A program made the translations under genes and the position numbers. Below the pieces are notes generated by a model, which had not been told where the DNA came from, ran no database searches, and saw nothing but the letters and a program-made list of their open reading frames with translations. Shown in pieces: positions 11,486-24,300 of a DNA stretch of 64,000 nt. Origin of the DNA: Aquila chrysaetos chrysaetos (taxonomy: Eukaryota > Chordata > Aves > Accipitriformes > Accipitridae); contig NC_044012.1 of assembly GCF_900496995.4 (NCBI RefSeq), positions 1,984,001 through 2,048,000 of the forward strand, written 5' to 3'. Position 1 is the stretch's first letter, and the number at the start of each line of letters is the position of its first letter.

Positions 11486-14400
11486 TCAGAGGGCTTCTGC
11501 CTCCTTTGCCACCTTGGTGAGCCTCTCCGTGACGAGGCCGAGGTCCTTCCCTTTGTCCAGTTTGATGTAGGTATCCGTCCTGATGGCGTGGATCCCCACC
11601 CAGTCGGGCAGCAGCTCTGCGAAGAGGCGCAAGTGTTTCTCCATCTCACCTGCGAAAAGGAGCGACAGCCGCCGGGTCAGAGCTCAGCTCCCCCAGCCCC
11701 TTCCTCCTGCAAAGACCCTTCCACGCCGGTGAGATTCCCCGCTCCCCGCTTTCCTACCGGGAGGCATCTGTGCGTCGTAGCTGTCAGCCATGCGGGCACA
11801 AGCAACCTCCATGGTCAGCGCCTGCTTCTTCTCGGCCACGAAGACGTTGCGCAAGATGCGGGCCATGGCCGGCAGCCGCCCCAGCATGGCGAGCCGCTCC
11901 TCCTGCTGCGGGTCCCGTGTCATCAGCGCCTGTAGCTTCTGCGCCTCCTTCGCCCGGATCTTGGGGAGCAGAGAAGATGGGGTGAGACACGGGCAGGTCC
12001 CCCCCCCCGGCACCACGGCCAGGACCGAATTACTCACCCTCTCGAGCAGAGCCTGGGACACCCCTTTCAGAGCACTGGAGGTGCTGGCAGGGGACGGTGC
12101 TTTGGAAACCACCGGTTCCCCCGCACCGGCTTCAGCGGTTCTCAAGGCCAGGTTGGCAAGAGCTTTTTCCATCTGCTCATGTGGAAGAGGGAGGAGGAGT
12201 TGGGTTACAGCTGGGAGCCGCTTGTGCTGGAGGAAGGAGAAATTTCCCCTCCACCGCCCCCGCCACCACCCTGCAGCCCAGCACGTCTGACCCATCCCTG
12301 CCTGCGCAGAGGACGGTTTTGGGGTGCTTCATCTCCTCTCCCAGCCCCAAAGTCACTCCTGACGGCTCCTCTAGCTTGAAACCAAGTCCTGCACCACAAC
12401 CTCCAGCGGTAACAGCCAGGCTTGCGTTCCCACCTGCCTACATCTTATGGTGCTCTGAGTCCTGTGGCTCTGAAACGATCCTTCCCGAGCCCTGTCCGGT
12501 AACATCTTCCCAGAGAGCCAGCTGGTTTGACATCTGCCAGCTGCAGACGGAGCCAGACCCTGGTCCTGACTCACCTTGGGGGTCAGCATCCCCCGCGCCA
12601 TGCTCAGCACCTCCTGGGCCGTGGTAAGCCTGTCCTCCTGGGGCGGCCGCGGCAGCTCCGCCGGGCTGATGTCCGGCACCTCGTCCACTTTGAAGCGGGG
12701 ATGCCAGCGGGTCAGTTTCTCCTCCGGCACCACCATGGGAGGGCTGAGGGCAGCCAGGAATGCCTGGAGAGGGGCGAGAGCTGCGTCACAGCACCTGCGG
12801 GCCAGGTACGGGGGAGCTGGCCACTGCCCCGCACTCCCAACATGGCTTGGCAACACACGGCAGCTGGCTTGGAGGAAATTCAGAGCCAGGAGAGATGCCA
12901 TTTGCCATCCTCCCCACCCACACCTGCCTGCCAAGAGCATCCCACAGGAACCAGCGATGTCCTTCAGCCTGGATCCCAGCCCGCTCTTTCCACTGATTCT
13001 CTAGATAGCGACCAGAGCAACCCCAGACCCCAAAAGCGGAGGGTGCCGGAGAGGGGGGTCTTCACCTTGTGGTGCTGCTTGACGATGTTCACCAGGTTGC
13101 GGTTGAACTCCTTCCTGCGCTCCAGCAAGCGCGACGCCGACAAGTGCGGGCGGCCGTCCACTTTCTCCTCTGCAAGGAGAGAGACACGAGCATCACCTGC
13201 GGCATCAAGGCAAAGCGCGGCAGCACCGCGACGGGGCCCAAACCTCGAGAGCCTTGGGAAGGACAGGATCAGAGCCCCACCGTGGGGCTGAGTTGCTGCC
13301 AGAATCACCGCCCCATCATCCTCCCACTTGTCCCAAAAGTGTTTTCCACTTCCAACACGCTCAGGCCCTTCTGCGTCAGATGATTATCTAATGAACTGAG
13401 CAGAGAGCATCCCTGGGGATTCAGGGATCCCAGCCGGGATCGAGCGCACCCCAGCTCTTGGGGGCTCCCCCCCAGGCCATACATACCTTCCCCCAGCACC
13501 GGCTCCAGCGTGAGCTGGTAGTCAGACTTCTTGACGCTGTTGCCAAAGGTGGGGATGTTCTTCTCCTGGCGCAGCCTGTACGAGGTGGGGTATACCGCCT
13601 TGATCTGCCCCACGTGCCGCTCCTCAAACTGCCTGCCAACAGCACCCAGAGAGGTCAGGAACCCCGAGGGCTGACACCGGGGCATCGGGCCCAACAGCTT
13701 CAGCTGGGACCCCAAAATGGGCTGCCCGCTGCTGCCGACTTACTTGCGCATCATATCCTGCACCCCCTGCTTGACCTTCGCAAAGGTGATGGTCTCAGCA
13801 CGGTTGAAGAGCATCCCGGCGATGGTGTCCACGCTGCGGAACATCTCCGCCAGCACCTTGAACTTGTAGGGCAGCGTGAGCCCCGGCGGCTGGTCCTGCG
13901 CGAGGGTGTGGAACCGCTGGTACGCGGGGGCCTTCTCGCTGCCAGGAAAGGAGAGGGGTCAGGGTCCCCCGCACACAACAGCCACCGGGCATGGCGAACA
14001 CGGTGCTGGGACGGCACCGAGGGTGCAGCCGGGGACAGAGATCAGCCAGAACGGGGGTCCCACTGCCGACAGGGCTGACCTCAGAGCCCAGGACCTGTGT
14101 GCCCACCCCAGACCCCTCTCCACCCCCCCATCCCCAAACCCTTCTCTGAGCAACGTGTGCCAGTATCTGGGTCACATCACCCATCCTGGGGACGTCGATG
14201 CCCCGACGCTCATGGCAGAGTCAGGGTGGCTTGGACTACACTCAGAGAAGCCCTTTGCATGCAGCGGGGCCCGCCAGCGCACCCACAGAGCTCCCACACC
14301 CCCCTCACGGGGGTGGGAAGACCCCTGCAAAATCGCTGTGAGGTTGAGCAGCCGAAGAGGGCTGCAGCAGTCACCGGGACACCCCAATTTCCCCTCAAAT

Positions 14401-15655
14401 CTGGGGCTGCATCCCCAAAGCCACTCCTCACCCGGCCTCTGCTGCAGGAGCTGCCACCTCAGTGTCCCCGGATGGCTGCGCTCCCGGCGTGGCTCCGCTT
14501 CCCGCTTTCTTCTTACGGATCCGCAGCTCCAGTTCCCGCACTCGCTCCAGACGGCTCCGCAGGTCGGCGCTGGCCCCGGCGGGGATGGGTGGCAGCTGGG
14601 CCAGCGTCTTCACCCTCCGCAGGCGGCACCGCAGCCCGGCCAGGTCCTCCTGGGTGGGGAAGGGGCACACAGTCAGAGTGGGGCTCGCACACCGGCAAGA
14701 AACACAAAAAAACGGAGCAGAAATCCAGGCTTGTCCCATACCTGCTGCAGGCACCTGGTTTTCCCTGGGGGGGCTGTGCTGGGCTGTGTCCCCTCATCCT
14801 GTCCCCGGCCGGGGGAGCGGGTGGTGCTGGCCGGGGGGTCCGCTGCCAGGTCCAGCGAGGGTGGCATCAGGGGGCGAGCAGTGGCCGGAGGCGAGGGGCT
14901 GGTGGCCTGCAAGAGAGCAAGGGAGCGTTAGATGTGCAGGGAACCCACCCGCCGGGACCCCCTCCCCGGTGTGTCCCCCCACCACGGCCTTACACTGGGG
15001 GGGGCGGGGGGGGGGGGGGGGGGGGGATGGAGCCATAGGGGGGGGTCTGCACTAGGGGCAGGGGGCAAGCCCTGGGGGGTGTCTGCAGCAGGAGAAGGAG
15101 GGCAAGCCCTGGGGGGGGGATGTCTGCACTGGGGGGGGGGGGGGAATCAAGCCCTTGGGGGGGTTGCTCCGGAGACGCTGCCCCCGTTTTACGCTCCCCC
15201 CCCCCGTTTTAGGGCCGCAGCCGCGGGGAAGCGGCGCACCCCCGACCCCTGCAGTTCCCTACCGCGGCCGGTGGTCCGGGTTCCGCATCCCGGTGCAGCT
15301 CCAGCCTCTTCCGCGCCGACTTCCCGCTCGGCTCCCCGGGCCGGGCCCCGACCGACGGTTCCGCTTCCATCTCCCGCCGGCTCCGTTTCCTACCCGCCAG
15401 CCCCCGCACCACCGGGGAGCCGCCGCCGCCGCGGGCCGGGGTACGCGGCGAGCCGGGCAGCGGCGGCGGGTGGGCGCTGAGCCCCACCGGGACACCATCC
15501 TCCTCCTCCTCCTCCTCCTCCTCCTCCTTCACCTCCCGGTGTACCGGGGGACTGGCAAGGGCGGCCTTGAGCCGGCGGCCGCCGCCGCGCTTAACCGGGG
15601 CTCCGGTAGCCGCCTTCGTGCGGCTGAAGAAGTCGGTGAGGCGGAGCTGGGCCAT
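11486..15655 (-). CDS. CDT1: DNA replication licensing factor CDT1, complete, 10 exons
   Basis: Loads the MCM2-7 helicase with ORC and CDC6 in G1; geminin inhibits it. Exons in transcript order: 15263-15655, 14742-14906, 14432-14649, 13744-13938, 13487-13632, 13066-13169, 12575-12763, 12038-12172, 11758-11959, 11486-11649. Phases agree throughout, giving 636 residues against 546 in human; the excess lies mainly in the disordered N-terminus. The start [10 protein letters not shown] is a textbook PIP box. With K14 at the +4 position it forms a CRL4-Cdt2 degron. A nine-glutamate run covers residues 44-52, and a cyclin-binding RxL motif (RKRLEL) 115-120. Exons 4-7 encode the geminin-binding winged-helix domain ([16 protein letters not shown]). 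Exons 9-10 encode the C-terminal MCM-binding winged helix. Confidence 0.96.
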
Positions 15656-15915
15656 GGCGGTCCCGGTCCCGATCCCGATCCCGATCCCGGTCCCGGTCCC
15701 GGTAACGATCCCGGCGCGCCGACACGTGCACCCGCGCTACCGGGCGCGCCAAAGCCTCCACGTTTGGCGGGAACCCGCGCGGCCGCAGCACCGCCCACCG
15801 CCGGGGGGGGGGGGGAGTGTGGTGGTGGTGCCGGGAGGAGTCACGTGGTGCGGAATTGGCGCCACGGGGTTCTTAAAGGCGCCGTGCCTCCCCTATAGCT
15901 GTGCTCCACGTGGGG
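15656..15915 (-). promoter_or_regulatory. CDT1 promoter with E2F sites, CCAAT box and three E-boxes
   Basis: Two E2F-type sites lie 88-118 bases before the ATG: TTTGGCGGGAA at 15763-15773 (plus-strand orientation) and TTTGGCGCGC on the minus strand at 15744-15753. CACGTG E-boxes occur at 15723-15728, 15842-15847 and 15907-15912. An ATTGG at 15855-15859 is a CCAAT box on the minus strand. No TATA box is seen. CDT1 is a known E2F target, so this arrangement fits G1/S-regulated transcription. Sites are seen directly; their use is inferred. Confidence 0.75.
15660..15703. repeat. TCCCGR hexamer array at the CDT1 start
   Basis: Seven to eight copies of TCCCGG/TCCCGA lie immediately upstream of the CDT1 ATG, so probably in its 5' UTR. 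On the transcript this reads as (CCGGGA/TCGGGA)n. Confidence 0.85.
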
Positions 15916-18149
15916 GTCGGGAGGGGATTGTTCGGTTGCGGGGGTTCAGAGCCGTTCCGGGGCGGGGGCTCCGACCTTGCCCGGTGCCGCAGCGCCTGGT
16001 TCAGGGGACCAGCCGGTGCACCGTGTGCCCGCTGCGGGGACGGAGGCTGCCCGGCCCTTAGCTGGTGCGGGGGGGCTGCAAGCTGGGGGACCCTGAGCGG
16101 GGCAAACGGCATCTGAAATGGCGCTGGGTTGGGGGTCACCCCTCTCGCCTGCCCTCCCCAGCGTGCCCGGGGCCAAGCCCTGCCCAGTTCCCTGCCAGAG
16201 CTCTGCGGTGGCGGGGCCCTTCGAGGGACGCTGCCACTGCTGCCTTCCCCCACATCCATGGCTCCAGGCAGTGGCCATCCCTCCGGCTAGGGACAGCCAT
16301 GGGAACGAGGGGCACCAGCAGCACCCACTACCCCAGTATCCCCCTGCCCCGCGGCGTGGCCGTCTGCTAATGGCACTGCCCGGACACGGGAAAAGCTTGC
16401 TCGCCCATAAAACGCCTCGCCGGGCACTCAGGCCGTACCCGCAGCACATTACGGGACCGCGCCGTTCTCCAGCATCTCTCTTAAAGCCTGAGCGAGGCCG
16501 GCAAATTGGAGCGGGACCACTCAGGGCCGGATTCGGCCGCGTGAGGCAGGGCTCTGGGGTGCCGTTCCCTGTGCCCATTTACTTCCACAGCCTCCATTCC
16601 CAGCCCGGCTGCCGGCTGCGGTGCGGCGGGTGCTCGGGGCCAGGGCTGGGAGCGAGACGCCGGTGTGGGTGCTATGGACCACCCTTTCCTGGATCCATTT
16701 TGGGTGGGGGAGATGCAGCCCTGGGCTTTTGCAGCAGTAATTTCCATACCCAGGTCTCACGGACGTGATGTTAATGCAGGGCCTCGTGGCTCAGCGCTGA
16801 CGAGCGTTTTCATTTACACGAGTGAATCCCTCCGGGTCCCAGCGATGAGGGTCGATGCGGCTGGGCAGAGGGGCCGAGTCCCCCTTCTGAGGATGCTCAG
16901 AGGTGGTTTGGGCACCCACAGCCCTTCCCAGCTCCCACGGGGGGCTGTGCCCAGCAAAACTCATTTGGACACCCGTGTTTGGGGGTTCTTGGGCCCATCC
17001 TGCCCATGGTTCGGGTGCTACGGCATGGGCAGCGGTGTCCGGATGGCTGCGGCTTCTGTGGCACATCTGGGGTCCGGGCCTGGGTGGGGGGAAGAGCCCC
17101 GAGAGTGCTGGAGGGAGCCAAGGGAAGAGAGCGGAGCCCGCCAAGGTGGGGAGCGGGCCGGCAGCGTGCCAGCTGGATGCCAGTTTATTAAGTACGTTCG
17201 GAAAACAAACACGGGGAAGCTAAAGAATGCGGAGAATTTCATGGGCCGATGCTTCCTGTTAGGGGCCGGCAATTACCAGCACTGCCCGGTGTCCTGCCCG
17301 CCGCCCCACGGCCGCCGGCGATGCTGCCCTCGCCGGCGATGCTGCCCTCGCCGCCGGCTGTGCCCGGCACCTTCCCAGCCAGGGGCTGAGCTTGGGCTAC
17401 CGGCGGTGAGCGTGGCACCCAGCTCCCCTCATCTGGGCACCCAACTCCACGGGTGCGCGGCCACGCGTCCGGCTTCCCCAGGGTCTGCGGTGCGCACCCA
17501 GCTCCGGCGGCACGGGACCCAGCTCCCAGGGGTGCACGGCTGCTCTCGGGGGGAGCACGCCCGAGCACCCCGCTCCCGTGCAGCGTGCCGGCTGTCCGCA
17601 GCGGCTCTCTGCCCCGTGCCGCATTGCCGCCCCGGTTGCAGGGCTCCGCGCAGGCGTTACCGAGCCCCGGGCCGGAGCGCAGCGCTCAGCCTCAATTAGC
17701 TCTGACCTCTTTTGTTTTTTTTTTTTTTTCTTTGTTGTTTTTATGAAGCAAACAGGAAACACATCGGCTTTTTTTTTTTTTTTTTAATTATTTTTTTAGC
17801 TAGATTTTTTTTGTTTTTTCCCCCCACAAATGCCCTTGCTGCCAGTGGCGGGAACCGGGGTGGGCTGGTAGTGCGGGGTCCGGCCTCTCCCCCTCCATCG
17901 TCCCCGGCCCGCAGCGCTCCGTTCCGGGGATCCGCCCCCATTGCCGTTTCGGGCTGAGACCGGCCAACTCGTGGCAGCAGTGGCGGGGCTGCAGTGCCGG
18001 CGGGCGGCACTAGGCGGGGCGGGCCGGGCCGAGCAAAGCGGAGCCGTGCCGTGCCGTGCCGTGCCATACCGGACCAGCCCGCCGAGGCGGGCGGGCGGGC
18101 GGGTGTGTTTTTTTTTGGGGGGGGGGGGGACGGGCGGGCGGCTCCGCTT
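15916..18149. other. CDT1-PIEZO1 divergent intergenic region
   Basis: About 2.2 kb between the CDT1 promoter and the presumed PIEZO1 promoter. I see no supported exon. It is GC-rich, with T-rich tracts near 17714-17732 and 17770-17820. Open frames in this part show no protein family signature. Regulatory DNA for either gene is possible. Confidence 0.6.
18043..18066. repeat. (GTGCC)n pentamer microsatellite
   Basis: Four tandem GTGCC units in the PIEZO1 upstream region. The same pentamer recurs in later arrays (59441-59551 and 61891-62105). Confidence 0.75.
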
Positions 18150-18155
18150 TATAAA
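18150..18155 (+). promoter_or_regulatory. Candidate TATA box of PIEZO1
   Basis: TATAAA within GCTTTATAAAGGC, in an otherwise GC-dominated stretch, about 180 bases before the PIEZO1 start codon. Spacing would allow a 5' UTR of about 150 bases. A CArG-like reading (CTTTATAAAG) is an alternative. Function is inferred from sequence and position. Confidence 0.5.
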
Positions 18156-18330
18156 GGCGACTAGAACGGGGCGGGGGAAAAGAAGCGCGTCCGTTCGCTG
18201 CGCTCCGGGACCGGCCAGCGGGGCCTGCCCAGCCCCGGCGGGGCGGAACGGCACGGTGGGGTTCGGTGGGGCATGGGCCGGGCCCCCCAACCCCCCCAGG
18301 CCCCCCCCGCCGCCGCCGCCGCCTGAAGGG

Positions 18331-21271
18331 ATGGAGCGGCGGGCGCTGTGTGCGGGGCTGTACTGGCTGCTGCTGCCGCTCGCCCTGCTCGCCGGTGAGT
18401 GGGGTGTGGGGGTGTGGGTGGGGGGTGTTGGGGTGCTTCCCCCCCCCCCCGCTATCTGTGAGCCGGGGCACGGTGTTCCCCACCCCGGGAGGAGCCGCCG
18501 GCGGCCCCGGGGGGGGGGGGGGGGCGGCGGGGGGGACGCGCGGTGGGGGGGGGGGTTCCCAGCGTTATGGGGGGGGGGGGGAGCACCCTGCATGGCCCCC
18601 ACACCCCCCCCCAGCCCCACGCGGGACCGAGGCCGCTCTCGGGGAAACGCTGCAACTTCTCCGGGCCGGGTGTGGGGGCAGCGCGTGGGGGTGTCCGTGT
18701 GTCCCTGTGTGTCGTGTATGTGTGTCCCCCCCTCCGCCCCCGGGCACGGCCAGCGGGCACCCGCACCCCCAGCACCGGGGGCCGGTTGGGAGTGAAACCG
18801 TCCCAGTTTGGACACAGCCGTGTCAGCACCCTGCCTCTTGCAAGGTGGGGGGTGAGGAGGGTGCCGGGATAACCCGATGCGATGCTCGGGGGATGTGTGT
18901 AGGGGGGGTGCAGCTGGGATGGGTGATGCTCGGGGGGGACGGCTGGCACCCAGCCCGGGTACCGTCCCGGTGCCACGGTCGGGAGCGGGGCACCCGCCTC
19001 GGCCGCAGCAACCTCTGCAGAGCCGTGGGTCCCCAAGCTGCTCCCAGCTCGTTTTAAGCAACGCTGGCCTTTGAAGGCAAATGCACCACCCACCGAGGCA
19101 ACCGTCTGGCTACCGGCCTGGAAAATACCCGTGTCCTGGGACGCACGGAACAAGAATCGGTTCTTTGAACCCCGGTTGCTCGGGGGAGCCCGTTCGGGGA
19201 TTCTCCGTTTACCTTGACGGAGACGCAAAGGAAAAACCTCTCCGAAAACAGGATTGTTCAACGGGCTCCTTGTGCCCCCAGCAGGGTCCGGCCGCCACCG
19301 GGCTCACGCCGCCCATGCACCCCCGGGGAAGCGGTGGCGTGACTTTTGGGGTAGCATCACCCAGAGAGAGGGACGTGTACCCGACCGGACCCACGTCCAG
19401 CCGAGCAGTCCCTGTCCCAGCTGCGTTTTGGGAAAACCGGGCTGGGGTGCGTGGCACTAGCCGTGCCGCCGGCACGGGGCGAGCCTCGCTGGCAGAGGAA
19501 GTCGGTGACTGTTGAAAAAGCTTCTCTTTATTTGCTCCGGTTTGCTCGAGGAGTGACTCAGTGCATCGCGCAGGATGTGAGGAGGTTAATTATAACCCTG
19601 CCTATGAACGGGGCTGGGAAGGGAAGGTGCCCGGGAGCCTCTTGCACAAGGCCTCCCCGGCCGGTGGGGTGACGGCCGCCGCTCCGGGACGCGGGAGCTG
19701 CCGGCGGCATCCCACGGGTGCACGGGGTGACACGTGGCCTCTGGGCGCGGCCTCGCGCGTGGGGCCCTCGCGCCCCAATTATGCGCGTTTGGCCCCAAAT
19801 CGTGCCGGGCTTGCTTGCCCCGCTGTGGCGCGGGACGTCGTGCCGGGGACCCGCCGCCTCCCGTGGCCGGTGATGCCGGTGGTGTCGGCGTTGCCCGCCA
19901 TGGTCAGCTCGTAGGTGGCTTGTTTAAATTTGGGACCCTGCTTGGGCGGGGGCTGTCCTGGGAGAGCAGTTCCCTCTTGCTCCGGCCGCTTGTCAAAATA
20001 GCCGTACGGGGTGACTCAGCGGTGTCCGGGGGGGGGGGGTCTCGGGTCTCTCGCCCACTCCCAGGGGGAAACTGAGGCACGGGGGAATGTGGCTCGTCCT
20101 GCTGCACCTGGGGGGGGTGGTGGGGGTGGTGGAGGAAGAGCCCCAGAGCACGACCCGCCTGCGGCCTTTCCTTCCCCGGCAATTAGGCTCTTCCCAAACG
20201 TCCGGAGGATGTTTGCTTGTGGCTCCCGGCCAGCTCGGGGAGGGTGGAGGCGCAGGAGCTGGGCCCCCCGGCACGGCTCGGGGCAGCCCCCCCCCCTGCT
20301 TCCCACGGGCTGGCAGAGGCGTGAACCCCCACGGTGCAGCTCCCAGCCGTGCCACGGGCCGTATCCTCACCCGGCACAGGGAGATGCCTCGGCTCTAGCC
20401 TGTCTGGCGGGAATGTTGGGGTGCGCGGAGCCTGCCGTGCCTTCCCACCAGTGCATATCCCACCCGTGGGGTGACCGGGGTGGGGGGACCATGCGGCCGG
20501 GACCCCCAGGCTGGTTGATGGTCGTGGCTGCGCCGGCTCCCGGCTCCAGCGTGGTTCCGTGGTGCTGGGGCAGGAGCGATGGGTGAGGACAGCAGCCCCC
20601 CCTTCCCTGGGGCTGCGGTGCTCCCCAAACCGGGGGGGCCTGACCCAGGGTGAGGTGAGGACACGGCCCCTCCTGGCTGAGCCCCCCCTGCTTGGCCAGG
20701 AGGTGATGGGGTGCTGGGGGGTCCCTGCGGGGGGTCCTGGGTGCCACAGGGGGCCGGTACCCAGCTGGGTGCTGGCAAGGTGCGTGGGCTGCAGCCAGCT
20801 GCCTCCTGCGGTCAGGTGCTTTTTATAAAATGAAGGGAAATAAAAAAGAGGAGGGGAAAAAAAAAAAAATTAAAAAAAAAAAAAAAAAGCCACCGCTGTC
20901 TCCAAGAGCAATACTGCTGTTTCCTCCCCAGGCGCACAGGGGGATGGGAAGCGCAGGGCCGGCTGCCTGCAGCCTGCCCGGACACTGCCCGGGCCAGGGT
21001 GCCCATCTCCCCGGGACTGAGCCTTTTGCAAAGCCCCCGCACGGCCCCGTTGAGGTGGGTGAGGCTGTGGGGGCTCCCCGGGGGTGCAGTGGGTCCCCAC
21101 GCTGCCCCTGGGGCTCGCCTTGCTAGCTGGGGGGGGGGGGGTTGCTGCAGGCTGGGTTCGCAGGGGCTTTATCGCTCCCGTTGGCAAAGCCTTGGCACGG
21201 TGGGGTTTAACCCTTTGCCTCCTCTGCACCCCGGCCGCAGCGGAGTCTTGGGGTGCCCATCGGGGCTGGGC

Positions 21272-21302
<31 letters not shown>

Positions 21303-24300
21303 ATGCGTTTGGACACCGGCGCTGCCGTACGGCAGACGGCGTCACGGCCCCGAGCTGCGCGTGGGAAATATTACGGCGGATCTGGGAACGTCGCCGCGCG
21401 ATGGGAACGTGGGTCTTCGTGCGCAAGCGGGAGATGTGCACGGGCATCCCGGTGCTGAGCCCGTGGCTCTGGGGACCCCGAGGGCTGCTCCGGCCTCCTG
21501 GCGTGGGCTGTGCCATCCCGGCGTGTGCCCGGTGTAGGGGCTGCAGCCCCAGGGCTGTGGGTGCTGGGTGTCCCCCGGCACTGGGGTGGCAGCGAGCACC
21601 CATCCCCAAAGCCGCTGCGTTCCCTGTCCCGTTGCATCAGCCACTGGCATTTCCCAGGCTGGCAGCCGTGGCATCCAGCCCGGTGCCCTCCCGGGGCAGC
21701 TCCCGCGGCATCCCCGGGGAGAGGGGCCGGCTGCTGTCTCGGTGCTGGCAGGAGTGGGATTAACTTTCCACAAAAACAGGATACAGCGGGTGAACCGGTG
21801 GGACTGCTCCCTCTTCCCGGAAAGAGGAGCCAGGGCTGGGGCTGGGAATGTACTGGTGGCTGGCTCTCCCAGCATGGCCAGCCCTGGGGCTCGCTGCTTT
21901 GGGGCTGTCTGGATTTTTTGGGGATGGGGAGAAATCCCGTGGGGAGAGCTGCCGTGGCCGGGGTTCGTTAGCCAGCCTTTGGTTGGCAGCCAGCGGGTGC
22001 AGAGCGCAGGGTCCTGGGTGCAAAGTGACACCCTGGGGACCCTGTCTGGGTTCCCCCGGCCATGGGGACCCCAGTTGGGACCAGTTAGCCAGGAGGCAGG
22101 ACCCAGCTGCAGGGAAGCAGCTTGGCAGAGCTGCCTGGCTCCGGCAGCAGGTAACGGGCCCATGTGAAAATAGCAGGGCAGGCAGGGAATTAAAGAGCTT
22201 TGCTAATTAATCCTGAGCGGCCGCAGGTCCCCGCAGAGCCAGCGGCTGTGCCGGTGCCAATCGGTGTATGGGCTGTGCGTGGGCACAGGGTGGATGGTGC
22301 TGCGGGGCCGGTGCGTGGGGCTCCCCCCGTCGCCGGCGGGGTCCGGGGAGCCCCCTTTCCCCATGGAGTTGGGTATGGATCCGTCCCCGGGAGCTGGCTG
22401 GGCACGGGATGGTGTCCGGTTTGCAGGGAGGGGGCTGCACCAGACCCCAACCCTCTCCCGCAGCCGCCCTTCCCACGCTTCCCCGGCCCGATTGCGATGG
22501 GAGAGACCCCGGTGTCGGCTCTCCCCAGCCACCCCCACCCTCGCTGCGGGGTCCCTGCCTTCCCCTGGGGTCCCCGCTGACCCCCTTCCCCTCCCACGGG
22601 GAGATCTCAAGGAGAGATGAAAGGCTGGCGTGAAGGAAACCCGGCACACCTCACCCAGCTCCCCAGCGCTGCGATTTATCCTCCTCCCGGCACATTAACT
22701 TCGTTAATATTTCAAATGCTGCTGGCTGCCAGCAGTGGCGGTGAACTGTCCGGCAGCGTGGGAGCTGGGCCGGCTGCTCCCGACTCCCCGGGGTCACGGG
22801 GCTGGGGAAGGGGGGATTTGGGGTGCGGATCCAGGATAACTTTGCTGGGGGTACAAGGGCGATGCTCAGCGCGGGCCAGATCCTGCCCCGTGCTCGCAGC
22901 AGAGGCGAGACCGCGGGGCATGGTGGGCGATGGGTGCTGCTTTGCGTGGGGAGGGGGACGGTGGGTGCCACGGCACTGCACCCACCCACCCGGCTCGGGA
23001 TGATGGGGTGCGGGAGGGCGGGTTTCACCGCGGGACTGCTCTCCCCACATGCCAAACTGGTTTTTCTCCTCGTGCTGGTGCTTCCCCTGCTGTCAGCACC
23101 GCGGGGAACCGGTTTCCTCTGACTCCAGGACGGAGCACCCACGCGCCGCCGGCATGGGGCACACCTCGGTGTGCTTTCAAACTGGGCTGCATCGTGCCGG
23201 CGGACTGCTCCCCGTAGCATCATTTTTCCCCCCCTTTTTCATCCTTGAGCCCTTAAAACTTGAAGCCAGGGCTGCGGTGAGTGCTGACCACCCTGCCGGG
23301 GGCTTTCCCGGTGATGCCTCGAGCCGGGGCGAAGGGGCGGCTGCTGGCCAGAGGGTCCCGTGGGTGCTGGCTCGGCTCTGGGGTGCAGTGGGGTGCTCTG
23401 CATTTGCAGGCAGTTGCTGCCAGCCCTTCCCAATGCCTTAGGTGACCCCGAGCCGCTGCCACTGGGATGCCTGCTCTGTACTGGTCCAGGAGTGATGTCC
23501 CTTGTCCTGGGGGGCTGGCGCCGGTGGTGACCTGGGTCACGCTGTTGCTCCAGGCACGGGTGGTCCCTGCAGCAAGTGCACACCCTGGTGCCCAGCGATG
23601 CCCGTGGGTCTCTCCACCGTGCCCACAATCCCCCTCCTCCCCGCAGCTCTCGGGCAGACCCCAGCCCAGGCGATGCCGGCAGGGCTCCGGCACAGCCGGT
23701 CCCCTCCATACCACCGGCACCCACAGGGTGACCGCGGCTGGGACGGGGGCTCACGCTGGGACTGGTTTGCCCCAGGCACCCAAAGGACCCTGCCTTGGCA
23801 CAGGGGTGGGCAGCGGGGTCTGTGCCAGGACGGGGGGGTGCCGGTGGCGATTTGGGGGGGGAGCTGGCTGGCTCCCACGTAAGTGGAGCGGCGGCTCGCC
23901 CCCGCGCCGGGAAGGCTCCTCTCGGCCCCATCGCCGTTGGCGCGGGAAGGGGAATATTTGCTCCATGAGATCATGGTTTGCCGAAACGTAGCCAGCAACC
24001 CTCAGCGGCGTGCGGGGAGGTGACGCGTCCTGGGGTCACCGCGGAGAGGCAACTGGCGGGACGTTGGTCCGCGGAGGGGCAATTGCTCGTGGGGGGGCTG
24101 CACCGTGTCCCCCCTCGGCTGTGCCGCCCCTCGCCCCAGGATGTGCCGTCCCATTGAAACCTCGTAAACACGGGAAGGGCCATGCCGCGCTGCTGGTGCT
24201 GAGCACGTTCCCTGGCACCCGGCCTGCCCCCCGCCTCGTCGTCCCCCCCCCCCAGCCTCATGGGGTCGGGGGCTGCCCGCTTGGCCCCCTCTGCCTCTCC

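Noticed and set aside
20842-20888. Poly-A tail of a retroposed gene copy in PIEZO1 intron 1
   Set aside because: No coding remnant upstream and no flanking target-site duplication could be seen; treated as an A-rich simple tract.
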